A DNA stretch of 64,000 nt, from contig NZ_JAUSUR010000004.1 of NCBI RefSeq assembly GCF_030814225.1, positions 124,001 to 188,000 of the forward strand, given 5' to 3'. Both the position numbers and the translations under genes were made by a program. The notes beneath the pieces are model-generated. The model saw only the letters and a list, made by a program, of their open reading frames with translations, was not told where the DNA came from and searched no databases. Within the stretch, counting starts at the first letter, position 1. Every line of letters starts with the position of its first letter. Below are positions 31,603 to 41,275 of the stretch, one piece after another. This stretch comes from Breznakia pachnodae. Its GTDB lineage: Bacteria; Bacillota_I; Bacilli_A; Erysipelotrichales; Erysipelotrichaceae.

Positions 31603-33236
31603 ATCAGTTTTATCAAACGTAGAGAAAAAAGAATATATATATAATTATTAAGTGTAAATCCATGGGCAATTTCTGCATTAAATAATAAGTAAACATAATC
31701 CTTCACTGCATAAAGGAAAGTAACAATAGATATCAATAATGTCATAAAAAAGGGAAAGCATTGAATACCCGGTTTGTGAAAAATAGTTTTAGTTTTTCTT
31801 TTTATCTGCATAAATAATAAGTACAAAAAATCATGATCTGAATTGGCTTCCCATGGAGAGATAATAATTGGACTTCTATTCTCATTTAATGTCCATACTA
31901 AATCAAAAGTTGTCTTTCCTACTCCAAACTCACCCTTGTGATAAAGGAATTTTCTTTTGTCATTGACTTTTGAAGGCAATTTAAACTTATTTAAGCTATT
32001 TTCACCATTTAAATCTACTATGTGATAACAGTCAATAAAAACATTTGAAAAATTAAATATTTCATTATTATAAGAATATTGACTAGAATAAGTATATATA
32101 CTTTCACCTATCTTATTAAATTTAAATTTTAATGGAACTAAGCTTGAATCCACTTCACCAACTAAATCGCTATTAGCAATTGAAAAATTAACATAAAATT
32201 CTAGTTTTTCATATAATACTTTTCCGTTTTTATTTATTTGAATAATTAAATTAAAGTATTTGACCCCTACTACATTATCATTAACTGGTATTATATAGTA
32301 AAAATATTTTTTCTCTTCTATTTCTCTGTTGTTACCAAAATAATAATCTTTATAATTTAAGACACGAAAACCATTCGCACCTTGTCTCTCTAGAAATTTC
32401 GATATATCTATTTTAAACAATTTATATCTTGTAATTTTTTTATCAATGAAGTTATTCATGATAAATACACGACTTGTTAAAATATCACTTAATTCCAAAT
32501 TTGTATATCTTATTGTAATTTGATTCTCTTGAATAATATAATTATCATACTTGGGTATTGATAAAAATATACTAAAGAAATATAAAATTATACAACCGAA
32601 GATTCCTAAATTGGAAATTTCCATTTTCCCTATGCCAAGTATGTTCTCTCTGAATAGAAACAGAAGGAAAATAAGAATAAATTGATGTATATGAAATCCT
32701 AAACGAAACCCTATGTGAAATCCTATATTTTTTTTCATTAAATAATAAATATTTATTATTTTACTAATTATTTTATTTAAAGCATTTCGATTATTCTTCT
32801 TCTCTCTAATAATATCCTTATTGCTCGATGTTATTATTGAAAAATTTAAAACTATTAAAATTATATATTGAAAAACAACTAGATAATTGAGGCAAGCCAA
32901 AGTGAAATGTAACTGAATATTGTCATAAATGAAATATTCCAGTATGAATACAATAATTAGCTGAAACAGTCCCCACCACCAATAATAAATATAATAATTA
33001 AGTTCTTTTTCTATTCTTCCTTTATTATTAGAATAAAAGAAAATTACTATACAAGGTATTGCCCAAGCAGCTATAAAAAAAGCCCAAATTTGGATAAACT
33101 CCTTTTCTATAGATATTGGAATAAATAATAGAATAAATTGAAAAGCTAAAGCCACAATAGATACTAATAATGCAAATATTTTTCCCCACAACTCTTCATA
33201 TACCAATTTGTACAAAATCATTTTAACACTATTCAA
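31575..33236 (-). CDS. KAP-type P-loop NTPase, N-terminal part with Walker A
   Basis: The 553-aa ORF has about six hydrophobic segments in the first 240 residues and a soluble region. Walker A GEFGVGKTT lies at about 435-443, followed by IIISPWEANSDHDFLYLL, as in KAP NTPases, where membrane segments follow the Walker A half. The ORF ends soon after those segments, and the Walker B half continues in the -1 frame in the next ORF. The start is TTG 33236 with GGGGGA upstream. Base composition is more AT-rich than the neighbours, consistent with horizontal gain. The combined length of about 780 aa would be normal for a membrane KAP protein. Confidence 0.65.
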   Translation of the reverse strand: MNSVKMILYKLVYEELWGKIFALLVSIVALAFQFILLFIPISIEKEFIQIWAFFIAAWAIPCIVIFFYSNNKGRIEKELNYYIYYWWWGLFQLIIVFILEYFIYDNIQLHFTLACLNYLVVFQYIILIVLNFSIITSSNKDIIREKKNNRNALNKIISKIINIYYLMKKNIGFHIGFRLGFHIHQFILIFLLFLFRENILGIGKMEISNLGIFGCIILYFFSIFLSIPKYDNYIIQENQITIRYTNLELSDILTSRVFIMNNFIDKKITRYKLFKIDISKFLERQGANGFRVLNYKDYYFGNNREIEEKKYFYYIIPVNDNVVGVKYFNLIIQINKNGKVLYEKLEFYVNFSIANSDLVGEVDSSLVPLKFKFNKIGESIYTYSSQYSYNNEIFNFSNVFIDCYHIVDLNGENSLNKFKLPSKVNDKRKFLYHKGEFGVGKTTFDLVWTLNENRSPIIISPWEANSDHDFLYLLFMQIKRKTKTIFHKPGIQCFPFFMTLLISIVTFLYAVKDYVYLLFNAEIAHGFTLNNYIYILFSLRLIKLIWETILFLL

Positions 33237-33263
33237 TTTTAAACATCCCCCTTCAATTCTTTT

Positions 33264-34433
33264 TCATCGCATATATTTCCCTGCTAAATATCCACTTACA
33301 AATGCAATTGTAATATTATAACCACCTGTATGTCCATGCACATCTAACATCTCACCACAAAATGCGATGTTATTGTGTAATTTAGATTTCATGGTTTTAG
33401 GATCTACTTCTTTGATATTGATTCCACCATCGGTCACAAATGCATTAGTAAATCCTCTTGTTGTATAAATAGTGAGTGGAAATTTTTTTATACTTGTTAG
33501 GATATCAGCATTCTTATCATACTGTGTTTTTAAATATTCACATAAACGTTTTGGTAATTCACAAGCACTAAAAATTTCTTCTATTGTCTTCGTTTTTAGT
33601 TCCTCTTGTAACATCTCTAACGATACACTAGGTAAGAAATCAATATTAATCATTACAGGTGTTTCTTTCACTAATACTTTTTGTACATAGTAACTAGCCT
33701 GTAATGCTGCAGGTCCTGAAATACCAAAATGAGTAAAGATTAAATCATGATCTACTTTGTACTTTGCTTTTCCTTTTTGTAAGACTGTAACTCTAACATT
33801 ACTAAATGATAATCCCTGTAGTTCTTTTGATTGAATTACCTGATCATTTGATACAAGTGGAACCTCTGCTGGCTGAAGATTTGTTACTGAGTGTCCAAGT
33901 TGTTTAGATAGTTCATATCCTGTGCCATCTGAACCAGTCATTGCGTAGGAACAACCTCCTGTTGCCAGTATTAGATAATCATAGGTATAAATACCTCTAT
34001 TTGTAATGATTGTTTTATCCGTTACTTCTTCTACTGTTGTATTGTATTCAATTTTTATATTTAGTTCTTTCATCTTTCTTTTTAATGCAAAGATAATATC
34101 ATTGGCATCATCACTTTGAGGAAATACTCGATTATGTTCTTCTACTTTTAACGGACAATCGAGTTGTTCAAAGAAAGAACAGATATCTTTTGTATTGTAT
34201 TGCATTAAAGCACTGTAAAGAAATTTTCCATTCTTCACAGTGTTTTTGATTACTTCTTCGTTTGTTACATCTGCAGTAACATTACAGCGACCACCACCAG
34301 TTAACTTTAATTTCTTACCAAGTACATTGTTACGTTCGACTAGAATAACATCAAGATTTGAATGATGTTCCTTGGCTGAAATTGCTGCCATCATACCAGC
34401 AGGTCCTGCTCCAATAATATATAATGTTTTCAT
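33264..34433 (-). CDS. HI0933-like FAD-dependent oxidoreductase
   Basis: The 389-aa flavoprotein begins with the dinucleotide-binding motif GAGPAG (8-13). It has LTGGGRCNVT at about 45-54 and ends HGHTGGYNITIAFVSGYLAG, both characteristic of the HI0933/YhiN/BaiN family. Substrate is unknown; a member of this family in gut clostridia reduces bile-acid intermediates, but most are uncharacterised. A TATAAT lies only eight bases before the start codon, so the message could be nearly leaderless. Confidence 0.88.
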   Translation of the reverse strand: MKTLYIIGAGPAGMMAAISAKEHHSNLDVILVERNNVLGKKLKLTGGGRCNVTADVTNEEVIKNTVKNGKFLYSALMQYNTKDICSFFEQLDCPLKVEEHNRVFPQSDDANDIIFALKRKMKELNIKIEYNTTVEEVTDKTIITNRGIYTYDYLILATGGCSYAMTGSDGTGYELSKQLGHSVTNLQPAEVPLVSNDQVIQSKELQGLSFSNVRVTVLQKGKAKYKVDHDLIFTHFGISGPAALQASYYVQKVLVKETPVMINIDFLPSVSLEMLQEELKTKTIEEIFSACELPKRLCEYLKTQYDKNADILTSIKKFPLTIYTTRGFTNAFVTDGGINIKEVDPKTMKSKLHNNIAFCGEMLDVHGHTGGYNITIAFVSGYLAGKYMR

Positions 34434-34453
34434 CTTTTCCTATTATAACAAAA

Positions 34454-34475
34454 AAATACCGTAATAACGGTATTT
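34454..34475 (-). terminator. Terminator of the rhomboid/dCMP deaminase operon
   Basis: Perfect stem AAATACCGT (34454-34462) and ACGGTATTT (34467-34475) with a four-base loop, followed by a long T-run on the minus strand. Confidence 0.8.
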
Positions 34476-34668
34476 AAGTTGCAAAATAATAGATAACTCC
34501 CAGAATAATAATTGCTGGCAGGAAAAATCCAAAGGTAATATGTATAATTATTTTTAATACATAGTATGCAAAGGATATTAATACCAGAGGAATTAATACT
34601 CTTAGAAATGCTTCAAAGTATTGTTTTTGATCTATTAAGTTCATCGTTCTGTCAATATAATTTCTCAT
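34474..34668 (-). CDS. 64-aa small membrane protein
   Basis: The start is placed at ATG 34668 (MRNYIDRTMNLID), where GAGG lies five bases upstream; an earlier reading overlaps the dCMP deaminase gene. Two hydrophobic stretches fill residues 20-62. It is the last gene of the operon. No family was recognised. Confidence 0.6.
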   Translation of the reverse strand: MRNYIDRTMNLIDQKQYFEAFLRVLIPLVLISFAYYVLKIIIHITFGFFLPAIIILGVIYYFAT

Positions 34669-34678
34669 AATAACCTCA

Positions 34679-35164
34679 CTAGTTGTTATCCTCAGTTTCA
34701 ACCTGTAACTTTACACAATATGGTAATTTGTCATAAGTTACACCTGCAGCATCAAACATCTTACGACTTGCAAGTCCTGTATCTTTATAGAAGTTTTTAT
34801 CACTTTCATAAATTACGCGTTTGATTCCACTTTGAATAATTGCTTTTGCACATTCATTACAAGGAAACCTTGAAACATAAAGACTGCATCCACTTAAGTC
34901 AGTTCCACTGTTTAAGATTGCATTTAATTCTGCGTGTACAACATAAGGAAATTTAGTATCTAAGTAATCTCCACCTTTACCCCAAGGAAATGTATCATCG
35001 TCACATCCTTTTGGTAACCCATTGTATCCAATTCCTACAACTTTCATATCCTTAGACACAATACACGCACCAATTTGGGCAACTGGATCTTTTGAACGTA
35101 GAGCACTTAAATGAGCAAGTCCCATGAAGTACTCATCCCAAGTTAAAACATTTTCTCTTTTCAT
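34679..35164 (-). CDS. comEB: dCMP deaminase
   Basis: The 161-aa zinc enzyme has the deaminase motifs HAE (about residue 80) and PCNEC (about 104-108). It converts dCMP to dUMP for dTTP synthesis. Length is typical of the ComEB family. It follows the rhomboid gene by two bases. Confidence 0.9.
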   Translation of the reverse strand: MKRENVLTWDEYFMGLAHLSALRSKDPVAQIGACIVSKDMKVVGIGYNGLPKGCDDDTFPWGKGGDYLDTKFPYVVHAELNAILNSGTDLSGCSLYVSRFPCNECAKAIIQSGIKRVIYESDKNFYKDTGLASRKMFDAAGVTYDKLPYCVKLQVETEDNN

Positions 35165-35166
35165 TT

Positions 35167-36399
35167 TTACTCTCCATATAATCGATCAACATTTTTTTCC
35201 AGATAATTTGCATAACCATCTAGTCCTAATTTTCTAACATCCTTAATCACCTGATAATCCGTTGTTGGATATAAAGGTTTTACAGTATTGTTGTTTAATC
35301 CATAAAAACTAAGTCCACCAATCAGAATTACAAAACAGATTGCAACGTGAGGCTTTAAGAACTTCCACTTCGCGTTTTTCACAAACAGGAAGGACATAAT
35401 TGCTCCAGCAACGAAACCTCCCATATGCGCTGTAAAACTAACTCCTGGCAGTAATGAAATTAGTAAGTTAATCCACACTACTCGTAAGAGTGAAGATCGA
35501 ACCTGTGGGATTCGAAATGTCTGATTCTCAATGGCAATTACAATTACGGATGCCATTAATCCATATAGTCCACCAGATATACCAGCGCTAATTTGATTAT
35601 TTTCAACTACAAACACTAACAAGTTACCACAAATAATGGATACCAATAGGATTGCAACATATTGTTTTTTATTAAATGATTTCTCTACTACACTTCCTAA
35701 TGAATATAAAGCTAACATATTCATTAATAAATGCGATATACTCAAATGATGAAAACCAGCTGTTATAAAACGCCAGTATTCATGAGCAGCAACTACAAAG
35801 GTTTTATAGTAAGCTCCTGCAATTAATAATGCTTTGGTCCATGCATCACCACCTAGTTGCATTGCCAGCAACTGAGTCAATAAGAAGACTGCAATACACA
35901 CTCCCATAATCCCTAACGTAAACTTAGGAATCTGGCGTACCGTATTCGCTCTTGTTTTCTTCATTTGGAAATTACGTAAACTCTGATTAATTCTACGGAT
36001 TTCACTATCATTGTTGTCTACTTTCTTCACTGCATATTGAAGGTGAGGAAATGTCGCAAACAACATACTGCTTTCTTTTTCATCATGAAACAGAATTTGT
36101 TGAAAGTTATTTTCTTCAAACTCCGTACTTGCTTCATTAGTATTTATAATCAATATTTTTTCATTTGACTGTAAAAGTCGACGCATAAACATTGTTACTC
36201 TTTCTAAATAATCCTGTTCAAAGATTAGTGACGTACTAGTAGCCGGATTCAACCGAATCACTGGATACTTTGGATTATCTTTGTTGGTTAGCCATAGGTC
36301 TTGTTTCTGTCCCTGAAAACGAATAATTGAATACCCATAATCTTCTACCAGACAATCCATAATCTGATAAAGAATGACATCATTTCTTTCATAACTCAT
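35167..36399 (-). CDS. Rhomboid-family intramembrane serine protease
   Basis: The 410-aa protein has a soluble N-terminal domain (about 1-165) and a rhomboid core with the catalytic motif GISGG (Ser) and HMGG (His), plus the family's HHLSISHLLMNM segment. The domain order resembles B. subtilis GluP (YqgP). It cleaves membrane substrates within the bilayer; substrate unknown. It lies three bases after the rluD-like gene and two bases before the dCMP deaminase gene. Confidence 0.9.
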   Translation of the reverse strand: MSYERNDVILYQIMDCLVEDYGYSIIRFQGQKQDLWLTNKDNPKYPVIRLNPATSTSLIFEQDYLERVTMFMRRLLQSNEKILIINTNEASTEFEENNFQQILFHDEKESSMLFATFPHLQYAVKKVDNNDSEIRRINQSLRNFQMKKTRANTVRQIPKFTLGIMGVCIAVFLLTQLLAMQLGGDAWTKALLIAGAYYKTFVVAAHEYWRFITAGFHHLSISHLLMNMLALYSLGSVVEKSFNKKQYVAILLVSIICGNLLVFVVENNQISAGISGGLYGLMASVIVIAIENQTFRIPQVRSSLLRVVWINLLISLLPGVSFTAHMGGFVAGAIMSFLFVKNAKWKFLKPHVAICFVILIGGLSFYGLNNNTVKPLYPTTDYQVIKDVRKLGLDGYANYLEKNVDRLYGE

Positions 36400-36402
36400 A
36401 GG

Positions 36403-37311
36403 CTACTCCTTTCTTAATTCTTCCAATACTTCTTTGAAAACATCAGGCATATCTGCCTGTACTACAACTTTCTCACCTGTAGTTGGATGTGTAAATTCCA
36501 GTTCATATGCATGTAGCAGTTGACCTGAAGTATCCATTGTCTTCTTATACGAATATGTTTCATCTCCAACAATCGGAAATTTTATATATTTCATATGTAC
36601 ACGAATCTGATGCGTTCTTCCAGTTTCTAAAGAACATTCGATTAATGTATAATCATCAAAGCGTTCAATTACTCTGAAGTGAGTAACTGCATCTTTACTG
36701 TTCTGTTCACATACACACATCCGTTTACGATCTTTTACATCTCTACCAATTGGTGCATCAATCGTTCCATACTCATGAGGAATCTCCCCATGAACCAGTG
36801 CATAATACTTTCTAGATACAGTTTTACTTTGCAGTTGTTCACTTAATGATTGATGTGCTTTATCATTTTTGGCGATAATCAGTAATCCGCTTGTATCTTT
36901 ATCAATACGATGAACAATACCTGGACGTAAAACACCATTGATACCACTCAAGTCTTTACAGTGATACAAAATTGCATTTACTAATGTCCCATGCAAATTA
37001 CCAGGTGCAGGATGTACAACCATCCCTTTCGGTTTATTTACTACCATAACATCATCATCTTCATAAACGATATCAATTGGAATATCTTCTGCTAATACTT
37101 CATATTCTTCATTCTCTGGAATATGAATCATTATCTCATCATCTTCTTTTAAACGATAATTACTTTTCACAACATCTCCATTTACTAAGATATCACCATC
37201 AGTAACTAATGTCTGAATACGACTTCTTGATAAATCTAAACGATCACCCAAAAAGCGATCAATTCTTGTTTTCTCATGTTCTGCACTGACTTTTATTGTT
37301 TCATCGTACAT
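36403..37311 (-). CDS. rluD: RluD-type 23S rRNA pseudouridine synthase
   Basis: The 302-aa protein has an N-terminal S4 domain (about 14-75) and a RluA-family catalytic domain with HRIDKDTSGLL (catalytic Asp). It overlaps lspA by 11 bases, the usual pairing (lspA-rluD). In low-GC Gram-positives this gene is often called ylyB. Confidence 0.92.
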   Translation of the reverse strand: MYDETIKVSAEHEKTRIDRFLGDRLDLSRSRIQTLVTDGDILVNGDVVKSNYRLKEDDEIMIHIPENEEYEVLAEDIPIDIVYEDDDVMVVNKPKGMVVHPAPGNLHGTLVNAILYHCKDLSGINGVLRPGIVHRIDKDTSGLLIIAKNDKAHQSLSEQLQSKTVSRKYYALVHGEIPHEYGTIDAPIGRDVKDRKRMCVCEQNSKDAVTHFRVIERFDDYTLIECSLETGRTHQIRVHMKYIKFPIVGDETYSYKKTMDTSGQLLHAYELEFTHPTTGEKVVVQADMPDVFKEVLEELRKE

Positions 37312-37786
37312 TCAACTTTCCTCCAAAACTAGTTCGTAGTTCATCCAAAACAATCAGTCCTATCCCTATAACCAAACACATATCGGCTACATTAAATACT
37401 GGAAAATCATATCCGAAAATCGTGAAGTCCAAGAAATCACGAACATATTGAAGAGTTAAACGGTCAATGAAATTACCTATTGTTCCTGAAATTGCTAATA
37501 TAATTCCAGTATAAGCAATTAAACTAGCGTTTTTCATATTTCTTAAAAATAAAATCAACAATACCAACGCAACGACAGTAACTATATAAAAGAATGTCAT
37601 TTTTCCTTCAAAAATACTCCAGGCAGCCCCAGTATTTTGAACATACCTGATTTGAAAGAATGAAGGTATAATCTCAATCGCTTCCCCCAAACGCAAAGAA
37701 GCTGTAACTATATATTTAGTAACCTGATCAATAATTAACGTAATTGCAAGTATTGATGCAAGCAAGATTTTTGTCTGTTTCTTCAT
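37301..37786 (-). CDS. lspA: Lipoprotein signal peptidase
   Basis: The 161-aa protein has four membrane segments and the two catalytic Asp motifs, NFIDR and NVAD. It cleaves prolipoproteins such as the island lipoprotein at 3286-3669. A promoter TTGGAA, 17 bases, TATAAT lies at 37816-37844. Confidence 0.95.
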   Translation of the reverse strand: MKKQTKILLASILAITLIIDQVTKYIVTASLRLGEAIEIIPSFFQIRYVQNTGAAWSIFEGKMTFFYIVTVVALVLLILFLRNMKNASLIAYTGIILAISGTIGNFIDRLTLQYVRDFLDFTIFGYDFPVFNVADMCLVIGIGLIVLDELRTSFGGKLNVR

Positions 37787-37815
37787 ATGAAATATACTCC
37801 TATTTACATTGTACC

Positions 37816-37844
37816 ATTATAACATTTTTATAGTAGTTTTCCAA
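37816..37844 (-). promoter_or_regulatory. Promoter of the lspA operon
   Basis: Minus-strand TTGGAA (37839-37844) and TATAAT (37816-37821), 17-base spacer. It starts the lspA-rluD-rhomboid-dCMP deaminase unit. Confidence 0.7.
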
Positions 37845-37900
37845 AGTCTTACGCTATTATTTCAAGCAAGATAAAGAAAAAGCAGACAATGTCTAATTAT

Positions 37901-38554
37901 CTACTTTGTTTTTGCTAATTTCTTCTTATATAGTTCAAACTTTTTGTTCTTACAAAATCCAACAAATGCACATTCATCACATTTAGGATTTCTGGCTGTA
38001 CAGTGGTAACGTCCAAAGAAAATAAATAAGTGATGTGCCTGATTCCAGTCTTCACGTTTAATCTTTCTTCTTAGTTTCTGTTCTACCACTTCTACACTGT
38101 CACCAAACTTCGCAAACCCTAAGCGTTTTGATATCCTCTCTACATGTGTATCCACAGGCATCGATGGAATATCAAACCATACCGAACGCACAACACTGGC
38201 TGTCTTCCTACCCACTCCAGGTAAACTCATAAGTTCTTTAAATGAACTAGGTACATGACCATCAAAGCGTTCATCAACTTCTTTGGCACAGGCTTTGATA
38301 TTTGCTGCTTTATTGCGATATAATCCAATTCGACGAATACAGTTTTCAATTTCCTTAATATCTCCATCACCCATTGCTTTCGGTGTAGGAAACTTTTCAA
38401 ACAATCCTGGAGTAATCTTATTTACGGCCTGATCGGTTGTTTGGGCACTAAGAACTACGGCAATTAATAATTCAAAATCATTTTTATGAATTAACTCACA
38501 CTCCGCATCAGGAAACATCTCACGCATTGTATCTAAAATAAAAGGTACATCCAT
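37901..38554 (-). CDS. nth: Endonuclease III
   Basis: The 217-aa base-excision glycosylase has the helix-hairpin-helix LPGVGRKTASVV with the catalytic Lys, the catalytic Asp in PVDTHVERISKRLG, and the C-terminal Fe-S cluster Cys set (C-x6-C-x2-C-x5-C). It removes oxidised pyrimidines. It overlaps the dnaD stop by one base. A T-rich hairpin just after the stop (about 37876-37910) may be the operon terminator. Confidence 0.95.
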   Translation of the reverse strand: MDVPFILDTMREMFPDAECELIHKNDFELLIAVVLSAQTTDQAVNKITPGLFEKFPTPKAMGDGDIKEIENCIRRIGLYRNKAANIKACAKEVDERFDGHVPSSFKELMSLPGVGRKTASVVRSVWFDIPSMPVDTHVERISKRLGFAKFGDSVEVVEQKLRRKIKREDWNQAHHLFIFFGRYHCTARNPKCDECAFVGFCKNKKFELYKKKLAKTK

Positions 38555-39096
38555 TAGCGATTTCCTTCCTCATAATCATGAGCAGTCAGTTTCTTTTCTT
38601 TCCACTTGATTAAGATGACATCAATATAATCAAAACTGCGAGTTTCATATACCACTGCTTCACGCAGTGCATATTCAATTAACTTTAGTTCATACGTTGA
38701 CATCCATTCACTTAGACGTTGTGATTCACTCATCGTTAGTGGGCGTCCGAATTCGCTTTCATACAAATCAAACAGGCTTTGAAATTCATTGGTTGGTAAT
38801 ACATCCAAGTTTTCTTTTACTTTGAATACCTGATCCAAACAATAGACAACTTTACGGTTTTCCATCTTAATTTCTAAATAACCTTTATTAATTAAATGAT
38901 TCATTAAACCATCAAGCACAGTTGGCTGCATTTTCATTTTACGTGCACAAGTTTCTAAATCAAAGTTAATATTGAATTCATTACAGTAATCAATATAAAG
39001 AAGGACAAATGCTTCTTCCACATTTACATCTAAATGTTCGATTTCACTTAGAATAAAGTTACGATGATTAAAATATGTTTTTTGGTATAACTCCAT
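38554..39096 (-). CDS. dnaD: DnaD-like replication initiation protein
   Basis: The 180-aa protein has an N-terminal winged-helix region and the DnaB/DnaD C-terminal domain (residues about 105-170, including LIEYALREAV and DYIDVILIKW). It acts with DnaB/DnaI in loading the helicase at the origin. The dnaD-nth order is the same as in B. subtilis. Confidence 0.85.
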   Translation of the reverse strand: MELYQKTYFNHRNFILSEIEHLDVNVEEAFVLLYIDYCNEFNINFDLETCARKMKMQPTVLDGLMNHLINKGYLEIKMENRKVVYCLDQVFKVKENLDVLPTNEFQSLFDLYESEFGRPLTMSESQRLSEWMSTYELKLIEYALREAVVYETRSFDYIDVILIKWKEKKLTAHDYEEGNR

Positions 39097-39098
39097 CC

Positions 39099-39551
39099 TT
39101 ACTTTCCTCCACTACTATAAATAACTTCTAATGTATCAAAATCAACTACTAAGACGTAGATGCCTTTTGTAATATAATATGCTGGTGCTTCATATCCATA
39201 ACCAACACGAACTTCTGCACCTTCTAATTCTGAATAATCGCTAACGATTTTTTCAACATCTGAGAACTTTGCTTCACTTTTCTTACGAGTTGCAATCTTC
39301 TCACCATTTTCATCAAAAATAACATAGTTCTTTGAAGTCTCACATGTATAAGTCACAAATTGAAAACTAATACGGTCAATCACATCACATGATTCTTCTT
39401 TTTTTATCGTTGCTTCTATTTTTGCTTCATCATTCTCCTGCTTACGAAGTGGACCACTAACATAAACGCCTAAAATTGAAACAACAATCAATCCTAATAA
39501 CAGTAAAAGGAAACAAGTTAATAATATTTTTTTATAGTTTAAATTTTTCAT
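39099..39551 (-). CDS. TseB/YpmB-like membrane protein
   Basis: The 150-aa protein has one N-terminal membrane segment (about 9-30) and an outer domain with a DUF5590-like pattern, ending IYVLVVDFDTLEVIYSSGG. Upstream position next to dnaD-nth is as for ypmB in B. subtilis, where TseB affects penicillin-binding protein turnover. Assignment rests on context and overall layout. Confidence 0.65.
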   Translation of the reverse strand: MKNLNYKKILLTCFLLLLLGLIVVSILGVYVSGPLRKQENDEAKIEATIKKEESCDVIDRISFQFVTYTCETSKNYVIFDENGEKIATRKKSEAKFSDVEKIVSDYSELEGAEVRVGYGYEAPAYYITKGIYVLVVDFDTLEVIYSSGGK

Positions 39552-39565
39552 GTTTCCTCCTTAAT

Positions 39566-40240
39566 TTATTCATTAATAAACTTAACACAGAATGCTGCAG
39601 ATCTCACACTTGCTTTTTGTGCATACGTATAGAAATCCATTTCACTACCTTCTTTGGTTGCATTGTCTGAAAGTGAACGTAGTACAATACAAGGCACTTG
39701 ACGACGATTACATACATACGAGATTGCACCTGCTTCCATTTCACAGGCAATTACATCTTTAAAGTTATGTTTAATTAATTGTATCTGATCATCTCTTCCA
39801 ATGAAGACATCACCACTGGCAATTGTACCAATGTAGACATTTGATTCTTCATCTTCAAGCAGGCGATAAGCTTTCTTGATTAACGCTTCATCACAAGATG
39901 AATATAACCCAATTCCCTCAGCACCATCTGCAACACTTGTATCAAAATCGTGTTGCACCACTTTATCTGCAATTACAATATCCAGTACCTTCTGTTCTTC
40001 TTTAAATCCACCAGCAGTACCAATATTAATAACATACTCGATATCATATTCATGTAAGATTGTTGCTGTTGTCATCGCCGCATTGACTTTACCAACACCA
40101 CTTAATACTAATACAACATCTTTATTCCCAATCTTACCAGTTGTCAGCGAAACATCTGCAATCGAGTGCTCTTCAATATCACTCATATGCTCTTTTAGAG
40201 CCGCTACTTCTATTTCTAATGCGCCTATAATTGCAATCAT
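39566..40240 (-). CDS. mtnN: 5'-methylthioadenosine/S-adenosylhomocysteine nucleosidase
   Basis: The 224-aa protein has the nucleosidase motifs: MIAIIGALEIEV at the start, GTAGG and the catalytic Asp in SLSDNA. It splits MTA and SAH, and it feeds AI-2 synthesis where LuxS exists. It overlaps the methyltransferase gene by four bases. Confidence 0.93.
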   Translation of the reverse strand: MIAIIGALEIEVAALKEHMSDIEEHSIADVSLTTGKIGNKDVVLVLSGVGKVNAAMTTATILHEYDIEYVINIGTAGGFKEEQKVLDIVIADKVVQHDFDTSVADGAEGIGLYSSCDEALIKKAYRLLEDEESNVYIGTIASGDVFIGRDDQIQLIKHNFKDVIACEMEAGAISYVCNRRQVPCIVLRSLSDNATKEGSEMDFYTYAQKASVRSAAFCVKFINE

Positions 40241-40938
40241 TTCTGCTCCTTCCTACAAACGAAGAAATGTTTTTCTCCACTTTGTATTCCTTCTTTATCA
40301 AAATCAGTATAAATACTCACTTTAAAACCAGTTTCTTCTAATAACTGTTTTACCTGCTTTGGGTCAAACACATTTTGAACATGGTGTTCATACGAAGGAA
40401 CTCCCTGTTCATTATAGAAGATAAAACTGTGATAAAGTGAAGTATCTTCACTTTGAATATTCCAGACAAACTCAATTCCATCCACAATACCTGCTTCATA
40501 AAATTCATCAGAAAACTCATCTAGACGATCTAGCGTATGCATATCAAATAAGAATACTCCATCCTCATTCAAATGAGCATATACTGAGTGAAACATATCA
40601 CTTAATTGTGAACCTTCTAAATAATTCATACTATCGCAATAACAAAGTACATTATCAAATGTGTCTTCACTATCGATATCTGTCATATCCATCCACTTGT
40701 AGTCTACCAAGTGTTCTTCATCTTTTTCTTTAGCAACATCTAGCATCTGCTGTGAAATATCCGTAGCCAGCATATCAAAACCAACTCTTGCAAGTGCAAG
40801 TGAAATCTCTCCACTTCCACAAGCTAATTCCAATGTTTTTTTACCACTGGTATTTGCTGTTGTAAAATCTACATATGCTTTGGTTGCATCTTCATCTTTT
40901 ACTAAACTATCGTAATGTTTGGCTAATACATCATACAT
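40237..40938 (-). CDS. yqeM: Class I SAM-dependent methyltransferase (YqeM-like)
   Basis: The start is placed at ATG 40938 (MYDVLAKHYDSLVKDE), the normal start of YqeM; the longer reading from 40971 lies inside rsfS. The SAM-binding loop is LELACGSGEISLALA (about residues 40-54). Substrate unknown. It ends the yqe operon after rsfS, overlapping it by eight bases. Confidence 0.88.
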   Translation of the reverse strand: MYDVLAKHYDSLVKDEDATKAYVDFTTANTSGKKTLELACGSGEISLALARVGFDMLATDISQQMLDVAKEKDEEHLVDYKWMDMTDIDSEDTFDNVLCYCDSMNYLEGSQLSDMFHSVYAHLNEDGVFLFDMHTLDRLDEFSDEFYEAGIVDGIEFVWNIQSEDTSLYHSFIFYNEQGVPSYEHHVQNVFDPKQVKQLLEETGFKVSIYTDFDKEGIQSGEKHFFVCRKEQK

Positions 40939-41275
40939 TGTACTGACTTTCCAATCGAGGAAGATCAGCATACAGTCTTTCTAATTGATATAAATCACGT
41001 TCTTCATCTAAGAAAATATGAACAACGATTTCATCCGCATCAATCAAAATCCAACGTGAATCTCTACTTCCTTCAAAATGATGAATTGTGTATCCTTTTT
41101 CTTTCAATTCATCACGAATGTTGTTTGCAATCGCAAATACCTGACGCAGGTTATCTGCATGCGTAATCACTACGCGATCAATAAATGGGTTTAGTGCTGT
41201 AAAATCATACACTAAGATATCTTCCCCTTTTGTCTTATTGATTGCGTTCAATATCACTTCTAATTTTTTCTCCAT
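40931..41275 (-). CDS. rsfS: Ribosome silencing factor
   Basis: The 114-aa protein matches RsfS/YqeL (DUF143) in length and motifs (DRVVITHADNLRQV, HFEGSRDSRWILIDADEIVVHIF in part). It binds L14 and blocks subunit joining when nutrients run low. It overlaps the upstream nadD-yqeK gene by 41 bases. Confidence 0.92.
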   Translation of the reverse strand: MEKKLEVILNAINKTKGEDILVYDFTALNPFIDRVVITHADNLRQVFAIANNIRDELKEKGYTIHHFEGSRDSRWILIDADEIVVHIFLDEERDLYQLERLYADLPRLESQYNV

